A program made the position numbers and the translations under genes. Below, in pieces: positions 31,277 through 45,200 of a stretch of 64,000 nucleotides of DNA. Position 1 is the stretch's first letter, and each line of letters opens with the position of its first letter. The DNA lies in assembly GCF_964204645.1 (NCBI RefSeq), contig NC_134036.1:11484487-11548486 (forward strand), written 5' to 3'. The notes under the pieces were generated by a model. That model did no database searches. It had not been told where the DNA came from and worked only from the letters and a program-made list of their open reading frames with translations. Source of the DNA: Tubulanus polymorphus (taxonomy: Eukaryota; Nemertea; Palaeonemertea; Tubulaniformes; Tubulanidae).

Positions 31277-31976
31277 CCTTCCTGACCGGTGCCGGGCCGT
31301 AACGCTGTTCATGGCCCGGTCAGCACTTAGTCGTTTTTCGAACAACAACCGCCGACACACTGACTAACGGGCGGACGACTGTCCTAGTGCCTCCCTCCCT
31401 CCCTCACTGCACCGGGTCGTAACGCTGATCATGGCCCGGTCAGCACTTAGTCGTTTTTCGAACAACCACCGCCGGCACACTGACGACCGGACGGACGACC
31501 GACCTACTGCCTCCCTCCCTCCCTCACTGCACCGGGTCGTAACGCTGATCTAGGCCCGGTCAGCACTTAGTCGTTTTTCGAACTACCACCGCCGGCACAC
31601 TGACGAACGGATGGACGACCGACCTACTGCCTCCCTCCCTCCCGCCCTGACCAGCGCCGGGTCGTAACGCTGATCAAGGCCCGGTCAGCCCTTAGTCATT
31701 TTTCGAACAACCATCACTGCCGGCACACTGACAAACGGACGGACGACCGACCTAGTGCCTCCCTCCCTCCTTCAATGCTCCGGGTCGTAACGCTGATCAA
31801 GGACCGGTCAGCACTTAGTCGTTTTTCGAACTACCACCGCCGGCACAATGACGAACGGACGGACGACCGACCTACTGCCTCCCTCCCTCCCTCCCTGACC
31901 GGTGCCGGGTCGTAACGCTGATCAAGGCCCGGTCAGCACTTAGTCGTTTTTCGAACAACAACCGCCGACACACTGA

Positions 31977-32649
31977 CTAACGGGCGGACGACTGTCCTAG
32001 TGCCTCCCTCCCTCCCTCACTGCACCGGGTCGTAACGCTGATCAAGGCCCGGTCAGCACTTAGTCGTTTTTCGAACAACCACCAGCGGCACTCTGGCGAA
32101 CGGACGGACGACCGACCTACTGCCTCCCTCCCTCCGTCACTTCTCCGGGTCGTAACGCTGATCAAGGCCCGGTCAGCACTTAGTCGTTTTTCGAACAACC
32201 ACCAGCGGCACACTGGCGAACGGACGGACGACCGACCTACTGCCTCCCTCCCTCCCTCACTGCACCGGGTCGTAACGCTGATCAAGGCCCGGTCAGCACT
32301 TAGTCGTTTTTCGAACTACCACCGCCGGCACACTGACGAACGGATGGACGACCGACCTACTGCCTCCCTCCCTCCCTCCCTCACTGCACCGGGTCGTAAC
32401 GCTGATCAAGGCCCGGTCAGCACTTAGTCGTTTTTCGAACAACCACCAGCGGCACTCTGGCGAACGGACGGACGACCGACCTACTGCCTCCCTCCCTCCG
32501 TCACTTCTCCGGGTCGTAACGCTGATCAAGGCCCGGTCAGCACTTAGTCGTTTTTCGAACAACCACCAGCGGCACACTGGCGAACGGACGGACGACCGAC
32601 CTACTGCCTCCCTCCCTCCCTCACTGCACCGGGTCGTAACGCTGATCAA
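31977..32649. repeat. Three-monomer duplication (364 bp) inside the satellite
   Basis: A block of three monomers ending at 32285 is repeated 364 bp further on (three monomers plus one extra CCCT step), with the same variant order including the distinctive GTCACTTCTCC junction. Confidence 0.8.
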
Positions 32650-34620
32650 GGCCCGGTCAGCACTTAGTCGTTTTTCGAACTACCACCGCCGGCACACTGA
32701 CGAACGAACGGACGACCGACCTACTGCCACCCTCCCTCCCTTCCTGACCGGTGCCGGGTCGTAACGCTGTACATGGCCCGGTCAGCACTTAGTCGTTTTT
32801 CGAACAGCAACCGCCGGCACACTGACGAACGGACGGACGACCGACCTACTGCCTCCCTCCCTCCCTCCCTGACCGGTGCCGGGTAGTAACGCTGATTAAG
32901 GCCCCGTCAGCACTTAGTCGTTTTTCGAACAACCACCGCCGGCACACTGACGAACGGACGGACGACCGACCTACTGCCACCCTCCCTCCCTTCCTGACCG
33001 GTGCCGGGCCGTAACGCTGTTCATGGCCCGGTCAGCACTTAGTCGTTTTTCGAACAACAACCGCCGACACACTGACTAACGGGCGGACGACTGTCCTAGT
33101 GCCTCCCTCCCTCCCTCACTGCACCGGGTCGTAACGCTGATCATGGCCCGGTCAGCACTTAGTCGTTTTTCGAACAACCACCGCCGGCACACTGACGACC
33201 GGACGGACGACCGACCTACTGCCTCCCTCCCTCCCTCACTGCACCGGGTCGTAACGCTGATCTAGGCCCGGTCAGCACTTAGTCGTTTTTCGAACTACCA
33301 CCGCCGGCACACTGACGAACGGATGGACGACCGACCTACTGCCTCCCTCCCTCCCGCCCTGACCAGCGCCGGGTCGTAACGCTGATCAAGGCCCGGTCAG
33401 CCCTTAGTCATTTTTCGAACAACCATCACTGCCGGCACACTGACAAACGGACGGACGACCGACCTAGTGCCTCCCTCCCTCCCTCCTTCAATGCTCCGGG
33501 TCGTAACGCTGATCAAGGCCCGGTCAGCACTTAGTCGTTTTTCGAACTACCACCGCCGGCACAATGACGAACGGACGGACGACCGACCTACTGCCTCCCT
33601 CCCTCCCTCCCTGACCGGTGCCGGGTCGTAACGCTGATCAAGGCCCGGTCAGCACTTAGTCGTTTTTCGAACAACCACCGCCGGCACACTGACGAACGAA
33701 CGGACGACCGACCTACTGCCACCCTCCCTCCCTTCCTGACCGGTGCCGGGTCGTAACGCTGTTCATGGCCCGGTCAGCACTTAGTCGTTTTTCGAACAAC
33801 AACCGCCGACACACTGACTAACGGGCGGAGGACTGTCCTAGTGCCTCCCTCCCTCCCTCACTGCACCGGGTCGTAACGCTGATCATGGCCCGGTCAGCAC
33901 TTAGTCGTTTTTCGAACAACCACCGCCGGCACACTGACGAACGGATGGACGACCGACCTACTGCCTCCCTCCCTCCCTCCCTCACTGCACCGGGTCGTAA
34001 CGCTGATCAAGGCCCGGTCAGCACTTGGTCGTTTTTCGAACAACCACCGCCGGCACACTGACGAACGGACGGACGACCGACCTACTGCCTCCCTCCCTCC
34101 CTCACTGCACCGGGTCGTAACGCTGATCAAGGCCCGGTCAGCACTTAGTCGTTTTTCGTACTACCACCGCCGGCTCACTGACGAACGGATGGACGACCGA
34201 CCTACTGCCTCCCTCCCTCCCTCCCTGACCAGCGCCGGGTCGTAACGCTGATCAAGGCCCGGTCAGCACTTAGTCGTTTTTCGAACTACTACCGCCGGCA
34301 CACTGACGAACGGATGGACGACCGACCTACTGCCTCCCTTCCTCCCTCCCTCACTGCACCGGGTCGTAACGCTGATCAAGACCCGGTCAGCACTTAGTCG
34401 TTTTTCGAACAACCACCGCCGGCACACTGACGAACGGACGGACGACCGACCTACTGCCTCCCTCCCTCCCTCACTGCACCGGGTCGTAACGCTGATCAAG
34501 GCCCGGTCAGCACTTAGTCGTTTTTCGAACTACCACCGCCGGCTCACTGACGAACGGATGGACGACCGACCTACTGCCTCCCTCCCTCCCTCACTGCTCC
34601 GGGTCGTAACGCTGATCAAG

Positions 34621-37600
34621 TCGTTTTTCGAACAACCAACTCTGCCGGCACACTGACGAACGGACGGACGACCGACCTACTGTCCCCCTCCCTCCCACAC
34701 CGCTCCGGGTCGTAACGCAGATCAAGGCCCGGTCAGCACTTAGTCGTTTTTCGAACAACCACCAACGGCACACTGGCGAACGGACGGACGACCGACCTAC
34801 TGCCTCCCTCCCTCCCTCACTGCTCCGGGTCGTAACGCTGATCAAGGCCCGGTCAGCACTTAGTCGTTTTTCGAACAACCACCGCCGGCACACTGACGAA
34901 CGGATGGACGACCGACCTACTGCCTCCCTCCCTCCCTCCCTCCCTCACAGCACCGGGTCGTAACGCTGATCAAGGCCCGGTCAGCACTTAGTCGTTTTTC
35001 GAACAACCAACTCTGCCGGCACACTGACGAACGGACGGACGACCGACCTACTGTCCCCCTCCCTCCCAAACCGCTCCGGGTCGTAACGCAGATCAAGGCC
35101 CGGTCAGCACTTAGTCGTTTTTCGAACAACCACCAGCGGCACACTGGCGAACGGACGGACGACCGACCTACTGCCTCCCTCCCTCCCTCCCTGCTCCGGG
35201 TCGTAACGCTGATCAAGGCCCGGTCAGCACTTAGTCGTTTTTCGAACAACCACCGCCGGCACACTGACGAATGGACGGACGACCGACCTACTGCCTCCCT
35301 CCCTCCCTCCCTCACTGCACCGGGTCGTAACGCTGATCAAGGCCCGGTCAGCACTTAGTCGTTTTTCGAACTACCACCGCCGGCACACTGACGAACGGAT
35401 GGACGACCGACCTACTGCCTCCCTCCCTCCCGCCCTGACCGGTGCCGGGTCGTAACGCTGATCAAGGCCCGGTCAGCACTTAGTCGTTTTTCGAACAACC
35501 ATCGCCGGCACACTGACGAACGGACGGACGACCGACCTACTGCCTCCCTCCCTCCCTCACTGCACCGGGTCGTAACGCTGATCAAGGCCCGGTCAGCACT
35601 TAGTCGTTTTTCGAACTACCACCGCCGGCACACTGACGAACGAACGGACGACCGACCTACTGCCTCCCTCCCTCCCTCAATGCTCCGGGTCGTAACGCTG
35701 ATCAAGGCCCGGTCAGCACTTAGTCGTTTTTCGAACAACCACCGCCGGCACACTGACGAACGGACGGACGACCGACCTACTGCCTCCCTCCCTCCCTCCC
35801 TGACCGGTGCCGGGTAGTAACGCTGATTAAGGCCCCGTCAGCACTTAGTCGTTTTTCGAACAACCACCGCCGGCACACTGACGAACGGACGGACAACCGA
35901 CCTACTGCCACCCTCCCTCCCTTCCTGACCGGTGCCGGGCCGTAACGCTGTTCATGGCCCGGTCAGCACTTAGTCGTTTTTCGAACAACAACCGCCGACA
36001 CACTGACTAACGGGCGGACGACTGTCCTAGTGCCTCCCTCCCTCCCTCACTGCACCGGGCCGTAACGCTGTTCATGGCCCGGTCAGCACTTAGTCGTTTT
36101 TCGAACAACAACCGCCGACACACTGACTAACGGGCGGACGACTGTCCTAGTGCCTCCCTCCCTCCCTCACTGCTCCGGGTCGTAACGCTGATTAAGGCCC
36201 CGTCAGCACTTAGTCGTTTTTCGAACAACCACCGCCGGCACACTGACGAACGGACGGACGACCGACCTACTGCCACCCTCCCTCCCTTCCTGACCGGTGC
36301 CGGGCCGTAACGCTGTTCATGGCCCGGTCAGCACTTAGTCGTTTTTCGAACAACAACCGCCGACACACTGACTAACGGGCGGACGACTGTCCTAGTGCCT
36401 CCCTCCCTCCCTCACTGCACCGGGTCGTAACGCTGATCATGGCCCGGTCAGCACTTAGTCGTTTTTCGAACAACCACCGCCGGCACACTGACGACCGGAC
36501 GGACGACCGACCTACTGCCTCCCTCCCTCCCTCACTGCACCGGGTCGTAACGCTGATCTAGGCCCGGTCAGCACTTAGTCGTTTTTCGAACTACCACCGC
36601 CGGCACACTGACGAACGGATGGACGACCGACCTACTGCCTCCCTCCCTCCCGCCCTGACCAGCGCCGGGTCGTAACGCTGATCAAGGCCCGGTCAGCCCT
36701 TAGTCATTTTTCGAACAACCATCACTGCCGGCACACTGACAAACGGACGGACGACCGACCTAGTGCCTCCCTCCCTCCTTCAATGCTCCGGGTCGTAACG
36801 CTGATCAAGGCCCGGTCAGCACTTAGTCGTTTTTCGAACTACCACCGCCGGCACAATGACGAACGGACGGACGACCGACCTACTGCCTCCCTCCCTCCCT
36901 CCCTGACCGGTGCCGGGTCGTAACGCTGATCAAGGCCCGGTCAGCACTTAGTCGTTTTTCGAACAACCACCGCCGGCACACTGACGAACGAACGGACGAC
37001 CGACCTACTGCCACCCTCCCTCCCTTCCTGACCGGTGCCGGGTCGTAACGCTGTTCATGGCCCGGTCAGCACTTAGTCGTTTTTCGAACAACAACCGCCG
37101 ACACACTGACTAACGGGCGGAGGACTGTCCTAGTGCCTCCCTCCCTCCCTCACTGCACCGGGTCGTAACGCTGATCATGGCCCGGTCAGCACTTAGTCGT
37201 TTTTCGAACAACCACCGCCGGCACACTGACGAACGGATGGACGACCGACCTACTGCCTCCCTCCCTCCCTCCCTCACTGCACCGGGTCGTAACGCTGATC
37301 AAGGCCCGGTCAGCACTTGGTCGTTTTACGAACAACCACCGCCGGCACACTGACGAACGGACGGACGACCGACCTACTGCCTCCCTCCCTCCCTCACTGC
37401 ACCGGGTCGTAACGCTGATCAAGGCCCGGTCAGCACTTAGTCGTTTTTCGAACTACCACCGCCGGCTCACTGACGAACGGATGGACGACCGACCTACTGC
37501 CTCCCTCCCTCCCTCACTGCTCCGGGTCGTAACGCTGATCAAGGCCCGGACAGCACTTAGTCGTTTTTCGAACAACCACCAGCGGCACACTGGCGAACGG

Positions 37601-40600
37601 ACGGACGACCGACCTACTGCCTCCCTCCCTCCCTCACTGCTCCGGGTCGTAACGCTGATCAAGGCCCGGTCAGCACTTAGTCGTTTTACGAACAACCACC
37701 GCCGGCACACTGACGAACGGACGGACGACCGACCTACTGCCTCCCTCCCTCCCTCACTGCACCGGGTCGTAACGCTGATCAAGGCCCGGTCAGCACTTAG
37801 TCGTTTTTCGAACAACCACCGCCGGCACACTGACGAACGGACGGACGACCGACCTACTGCCTCCCTCCCTCCCTCACTGCACCGGGTCGTAACGCTGATC
37901 AAGGCCCGGTCAGCACTTAGTCGTTTTTCGAACAACCACCGCCGGCACACTGGCGAACGGACGGACGACCGACCTACTGCCTCCCTCCCTCCCTCACTGC
38001 TCCGGGTCGTAACGCTGATCAAGGCCCGGTCAGCACTTAGTCGTTTTTCGAACTACTACCGCCGGCACACTGACGAACGGATGGACGACCGACCTACTGC
38101 CTCCCTTCCTCCCTCCCTCACTGCACCGGGTCGTAACGCTGATCAAGACCCGGTCAGCACTTAGTCGTTTTTCGAACAACCACCGCCGGCACACTGACGA
38201 ACGGACGGACGACCGACCTACTGCCTCCCTCCCTCCCTCACTGCACCGGGTCGCAACGCTGATCAAGGCCCGGTCAGCACTTAGTCGTTTTTCGAACAAC
38301 CACCAGCGGCACACTGGCGAACGGACGGACGACCGACCTACTGCCTCCCTCCCTCCCTCACTGCTCCGGGTCGTAACGCTGATCAAGGCCCGGTCAGCAC
38401 TTAGTCGTTTTTCGAACAACCACCGCCGGCACACTGACGAACGGACGGACGACCGACCTACTGCCTCCCTCCCTCCCTCACTGCACCGGGTCGTAACGCT
38501 GATCAAGGCCCGGTCAGCACTTAGTCGTTTTTCGAACAACCACCGCCGGCACACTGACGAACGGACGGACGACCGACCTACTGCCTCCCTCCCTCCCTCA
38601 CTGCACCGGGTCGTAACGCTGATCAAGGCCCGGTCAGCACTTAGTCGTTTTTCGAACAACCACCAGCGGCACACTGGCGAACGGACGGACGACCGACCTA
38701 CTGCCTCCCTCCCTCCCTCAATGCTCCGGGTCTTAACGCTGATCAAGGCCCGGTCAGCACTTAGTCGTTTTTCGAACAACCACCGCCGGCACACTGGCGA
38801 ACGGACGGACGACCGACCTACTGCCTCCCTCCCTCCCTCACTGCTCCGGGTCGTAACGCTGATCAAGGCCCGGTCAGCACTTAGTCGTTTTTCGAACAAC
38901 CACCGCCGGCACACTGACGAACGGATGGACGACCGACCTACTGCCTCCCTCCCTCCCTCCCTCCCTCCCTCCCTCCCTCCCTCCCTCACAGCACCGGGTC
39001 GTAACGCTGATCAAGGCCCGGTCAGCACTTAGTCGTTTTTCGAACAACCAACTCTGCCGGCACACTGACGAACGGATGGACGACCGACCTACTGTCCCCC
39101 TCCCTCCCACACCGCTCCGGGTCGTAACGCAGATCAAGGCCCGGTCAGCACTTAGTCGTTTTTCGAACAACCACCAGCGGCACACTGGCGAACGGACGGA
39201 CGACCGACCTACTGCCTCCCTCCCTCCCTCACTGCTCCGGGTCGTAACGCTGATCAAGGCCCGGTCAGCACTTAGTCGTTTTTCGAACAACCACCGCCGG
39301 CACACTGACGAACGGATGGACGACCGACCTACTGCCTCCCTCCCTCCCTCCCTCCCTCACAGCACCGGGTCGTAACGCTGATCAAGGCCCGGTCAGCACT
39401 TAGTCGTTTTTCGAACAACCAACTCTGCCGGCACACTGACGAACGGACGGACGACCGACCTACTGTCCCCCTCCCTCCCACACCGCTCCGGGTCGTAACG
39501 CTGATCAAGGCCCGGTCAGCACTTAGTCGTTTTTCGAACAACCACCAGCGGCACACTGGCGAACGGACGGACGACCGACCTACTGCCTCCCTCCCTCCCT
39601 CACTGCTCCGGGTCGTAACGCTGATCAAGACCCGGTCAGCACTTAGTCGTTTTTCGAACAACCACCGCCGGCACACTGACGAACGGACGGACGACCGACC
39701 TACTGCCTCCCTCCCTCCCTCCCTGACCGGTGCCGGGTCGTAACGCTGATTAAGGCCCGGTCAGCACTTAGTCGTTTTTCGAACAACAACCGCCGACACA
39801 CTGACTAACGGGCGGACGACTGTCCTAGTGCTTCCCTCCCTCCCTCACTGCACCGGGTCGTAACGCTGATTAAGGCCCGGTCAGCACTTAGTCGTTTTTC
39901 GATTAACCACCGCCGGCACACTGACGAACGGATGGACGACCGACCTACTGCCACCCTCCCTCCCTTCCTGACCGGTGCCGGGTCGTAACGCTGATCAAGG
40001 CCCGCTCAGCACTTAGTCGTTTTTCGAACAACCACCGCCGGCACACTGACGAACGGATGGACGACCGACCTACTGCCTCCCTCCCTCCCTCACAGCACCG
40101 GGTCGTAACGCTGATCAAGGCCCGGTCAGCACTTAGTCGTTTTTCGAACAACCAACTCTGCCGGCACACTGACGAACGGACGGACGACCGACCTACTGTC
40201 CCCCTCCCTCCCACACTGCTCCGGGTCGTAACGCTGATCAAGGCCCGGTCAGCACTTAGTCGTTTTTCGAACTACCACCGCCGGCACACTGACCAACGAA
40301 CGGACGACCGACCTACTGCCACCCTCCCTCCCTTCCTGACCGGTGCCGGGTCGTAACGCTGTGCATGGCCCGGTCAGCACTTAGTCGTTTTTCGAACAAC
40401 CACCGCCGGCACACTGACGACTGGACGGACGACCGACCTACTGCCTCCCTCCCTCCCTCACTGCACCGGGTCGTAACGCTGATCTAGGCCCGGTCAGCAC
40501 TTAGTCGTTTTTCGAACAACCACCAGCGGCACACTGGCGAACGGACGGACGACCGACCTACTGCCTCCCTCCCTCCCTCACTGCTCCGGGTCGTAACGCT

Positions 40601-42212
40601 GATCAAGGCCCGGTCAGCACTTAGTCGTTTTTCGAACAACCACCGCCGGCACACTGACGAACGGACGGACGACCGACCTACTGCCTCCCTCCCTCCCTCA
40701 CTGCACCGGGTCGTAACGCTGATCAAGGCCCGGTCAGCACTTAGTCGTTTTTCGAACAACCACCGCCGGCACACTGACGAACGGACGGACGACCGACCTA
40801 CTGCCTCCCTCCCTGCCTCACTGCACCGGGTCGTAACGCTGATCAAGGCCCGGTCAGCACTTAGTCGTTTTTCGAACAACCACCAGCGGCACACTGGCGA
40901 ACGGACGGACGACCGACCTACTGCCTCCCTCCCTCCCTCAATGCTCCGGGTCGTAACGCTGATCAAGGCCCGGTCAGCACTTAGTCGTTTTTCGAACAAC
41001 CACCGCCGGCACACTGGCGAACGGACGGACGACCGACCTACTGCCTCCCTCCCTCCCTCACTGCTCCGGGTCGTAACGCTGATCAAGGCCCGGTCAGCAC
41101 TTAGTCGTTTTTCGAACAACCACCGCCGGCACACTGACGAACGGATGGACGACCGACCTACTGCCTCCCTCCCTCCCTCCCTCCCTCACAGCACCGGGTC
41201 GTAACGCTGATCAAGGCCCGGTCAGCACTTAGTCGTTTTTCGAACAACCAACTCTGCCGGCACACTGACGAACGGACGGACGACCGACCTACTGTCCCCC
41301 TCCCTCCCACACCGCTCCGGGTCGTAACGCAGATCAAGGCCCGGTCAGCACTTAGTCGTTTTTCGAACAACCACCAGCGGCACACTGGCGAACGGACGGA
41401 CGGACGACCGACCTACTGCCTCCCTCCCTCCCTCACTGCTCCGGGTCGTAACGCTGATCAAGGCCCGGTCAGCACTTAGTCGTTTTTCGAACAACCACCG
41501 CCGGCACACTGACGAACGGATGGACGACCGACCTACTGCCTCCCTCCCTCCCTCCCTCCCTCACAGCACCGGGTCGTAACGCTGATCAAGGCCCGGTCAG
41601 CACTTAGTCGTTTTTCGAACAACCAACTCTGCTGGCACACTGACGAACGGACGGACGACCGACCTACTGTCCCCCTCCCTCCCACACCGCTCCGGGTCGT
41701 AACGCTGATCAAGGCCCGGTCAGCACTTAGTCGTTTTTCGAACAACCACCAGCGGCACACTGGCGAACGGACGGACGACCGACCTACTGCCTCCCTCCCT
41801 CCCTCACTGCTCCGGGTCGTAACGCTGATCAAGGCCCGGTCAGCACTTAGTCGTTTTTCGAACAACCACCGCCGGCACACTGACGAACGGACGGACGACC
41901 GACCTACTGCCTCCCTCCCTCCCTCCCTGACCGGTGCCGGGTCGTAACGCTGATTAAGGCCCGGTCAGCACTTAGTCGTTTTTCGAACAACCACCGCCGG
42001 CACACTGACGAACGGATGGACGACCGACCTACTGCCACCCTCCCTCCCTTCCTGACCGGTGCCGGGTCGTAACGCTGATCAAGGCCCGCTCAGCACTTAG
42101 TCGTTTTTCGAACAACCAACTCTGCCGGCACACTGACGAACGGACGGACGACCGACCTACTGTACCCCTCCCTCCCACACTGCTCCGGGTCGTAACGCTG
42201 ATCAAGGCCCGG
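34621..42212. repeat. Higher-order block D1, first copy (7.6 kb)
   Basis: Matches 44558-52137 monomer for monomer. The offset is 9937 bp until a long CCCT tract at 38941 and 9925 bp after it. Differences are a few single bases (for example at 36460/46397 and around 39902) and the tract length. It starts at a shortened monomer in which GCTGATCAAG joins directly to TCGTTTTTCG. Confidence 0.85.
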
Positions 42213-45200
42213 ACAGCACTTAGTCGTTTTTCGAACAACCACCAGCGGCACACTGGCGAACGGACGGACGACCGACCTACTGCCTCCCTCCCTCCCTCAC
42301 TGCTCCGGGTCGTAACGCTGATCAAGGCCCGGTCAGCACTTAGTCGTTTTTCGAACAACCACCGCCGGCACACTGACGAACGGACGGACGACCGACCTAC
42401 TGCCTCCCTCCCTCCCTCACTGCACCGGGTCGTAACGCTGATCAAGGCCCGGTCAGCACTTAGTCGTTTTTCGAACAACCACCGCCGGCACACTGACGAA
42501 CGGACGGACGACCGACCTACTGCCTCCCTCCCTCCCTCACTGCACCGGGTCGTAACGCTGATCAAGGCCCGGTCAGCACTTAGTCGTTTTTCGAACAACC
42601 ACCGCCGGCACACTGGCGAACGGACGGACGACCGACCTACTGCCTCCCTCCCTCCCTCACTGCTCCGGGTCGTAACGCTGATCAAGGCCCGGTCAGCACT
42701 TAGTCGTTTTTCGAACTACTACCGCCGGCACACTGACGAACGGATGGACGACCGACCTACTGCCTCCCTTCCTCCCTCCCTCACTGCACCGGGTCGTAAC
42801 GCTGATCAAGACCCGGTCAGCACTTAGTCGTTTTTCGAACAACCACCGCCGGCACACTGACGAACGGACGGACGACCGACCTACTGCCTCCCTCCCTCCC
42901 TCACTGCACCGGGTCGCAACGCTGATCAAGGCCCGGTCAGCACTTAGTCGTTTTTCGAACAACCACCAGCGGCACACTGGCGAACGGACGGACGACCGAC
43001 CTACTGCCTCCCTCCCTCCCTCACTGCTCCGGGTCGTAACGCTGATCAAGGCCCGGTCAGCACTTAGTCGTTTTTCGAACAACCACCGCCGGCACACTGA
43101 CGAACGGACGGACGACCGACCTACTGCCTCCCTCCCTCCCTCACTGCACCGGGTCGTAACGCTGATCAAGGCCCGGTCAGCACTTAGTCGTTTTTCGAAC
43201 AACCACCGCCGGCACACTGACGAACGGACGGACGACCGACCTACTGCCTCCCTCCCTCCCTCACTGCACCGGGTCGTAACGCTGATCAAGGCCCGGTCAG
43301 CACTTAGTCGTTTTTCGAACAACCACCAGCGGCACACTAGCGAACGGACGGACGACCGACCTACTGCCTCCCTCCCTCCCTCAATGCTCCGGGTCGTAAC
43401 GCTGATCAAGGCCCGGTCAGCACTTAGTCGTTTTTCGAACAACCACCGCCGGCACACTGGCGAACGGACGGACGACCGACCTACTGCCTCCCTCCCTCCC
43501 TCACTGCTCCGGGTCGTAACGCTGATCAAGGCCCGGTCAGCACTTAGTCGTTTTTCGAACAACCACCGCCGGCACACTGACGAACGGACGGACGACCGAC
43601 CTACTGCCTCCCTCCCTCCCTCCCTCCCTCCCTCACAGCACCGGGTCGTAACGCTGATCAAGGCCCGGTCAGCACTTAGTCGTTTTTCGAACAACCAACT
43701 CTGCCGGCATACTGACGAACGGACGGACGACCGACCTACTGTCCCCCTCCCTCCCACACCGCTCCGGGTCGTAACGCAGATCAAGGCCCGGTCAGCACTT
43801 AGTCGTTTTTCGAACAACCACCAGCGGCACACTGGCGAACGGACGGACGACCGACCTACTGCCTCCCTCCCTCCCTCACTGCTCCGGGTCGTAACGCTGA
43901 TCAAGGCCCGGTCAGCACTTAGTCGTTTTTCGAACAACCACCGCCGGCACACTGACGAACGGATGGACGACCGACCGACTGCCTCCCTCCCTCCCTCCCT
44001 CCCTCACAGCACCGGGTCGTAACGCTGATCAAGGCCCGGTCAGCACTTAGTCGTTTTTCGAACAACCAACTCTGCCGGCACACTGACGAACGGACGGACG
44101 ACCGACCTACTGTCCCCCTCCCTCCCACACCGCTCCGGGTCGTAACGCTGATCAAGGCCCGGTCAGCACTTAGTCGTTTTTCGAACAACCACCAGCGGCA
44201 CACTGGCGAACGGACGGACGACCGACCTACTGCCTCCCTCCCTCCCTCACTGCTCCGGGTCGTAACGCTGATCAAGGCCCGGTCAGCACTTAGTCGTTTT
44301 TCGAACAACCACCGCCGGCACACTGACGAACGGACGGACGACCGACCTACTGCCTCCCTCCCTCCCTCACTGCTCCGGGTCGTAACGCTGATCAAGGCCC
44401 GGTCAGCACTTAGTCGTTTTTCGAACAACCACCGCCGGCACACTGACGAACGGATGGACGACCGACCTACTGCCTCCCTCCCTCCCTCCCTCCCTCCCTC
44501 CCTCCCTCCCTCACAGCACCGGGTCGTAACGCTGATCAAGGCCCGGTCAGCACTTAGTCGTTTTTCGAACAACCAACTCTGCCGGCACACTGACGAACGG
44601 ACGGACGACCGACCTACTGTCCCCCTCCCTCCCACACCGCTCCGGGTCGTAACGCAGATCAAGGCCCGGTCAGCACTTAGTCGTTTTTCGAACAACCACC
44701 AACGGCACACTGGCGAACGGACGGACGACCGACCTACTGCCTCCCTCCCTCCCTCACTGCTCCGGGTCGTAACGCTGATCAAGGCCCGGTCAGCACTTAG
44801 TCGTTTTTCGAACAACCACCGCCGGCACACTGACGAACGGATGGACGACCGACCTACTGCCTCCCTCCCTCCCTCCCTCCCTCACAGCACCGGGTCGTAA
44901 CGCTGATCAAGGCCCGGTCAGCACTTAGTCGTTTTTCGAACAACCAACTCTGCCGGCACACTGACGAACGGACGGACGACCGACCTACTGTCCCCCTCCC
45001 TCCCAAACCGCTCCGGGTCGTAACGCAGATCAAGGCCCGGTCAGCACTTAGTCGTTTTTCGAACAACCACCAGCGGCACACTGGCGAACGGACGGACGAC
45101 CGACCTACTGCCTCCCTCCCTCCCTCCCTGCTCCGGGTCGTAACGCTGATCAAGGCCCGGTCAGCACTTAGTCGTTTTTCGAACAACCACCGCCGGCACA

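Noticed and set aside
42693-43952. 419-codon minus-strand open frame, and similar long frames across the satellite
   Set aside because: The frame is the 120-bp monomer read in 40-codon steps; overlapping frames on the other strand are just as long, and the ends are set by 4-bp length changes. There are no start, splice or poly(A) signals.
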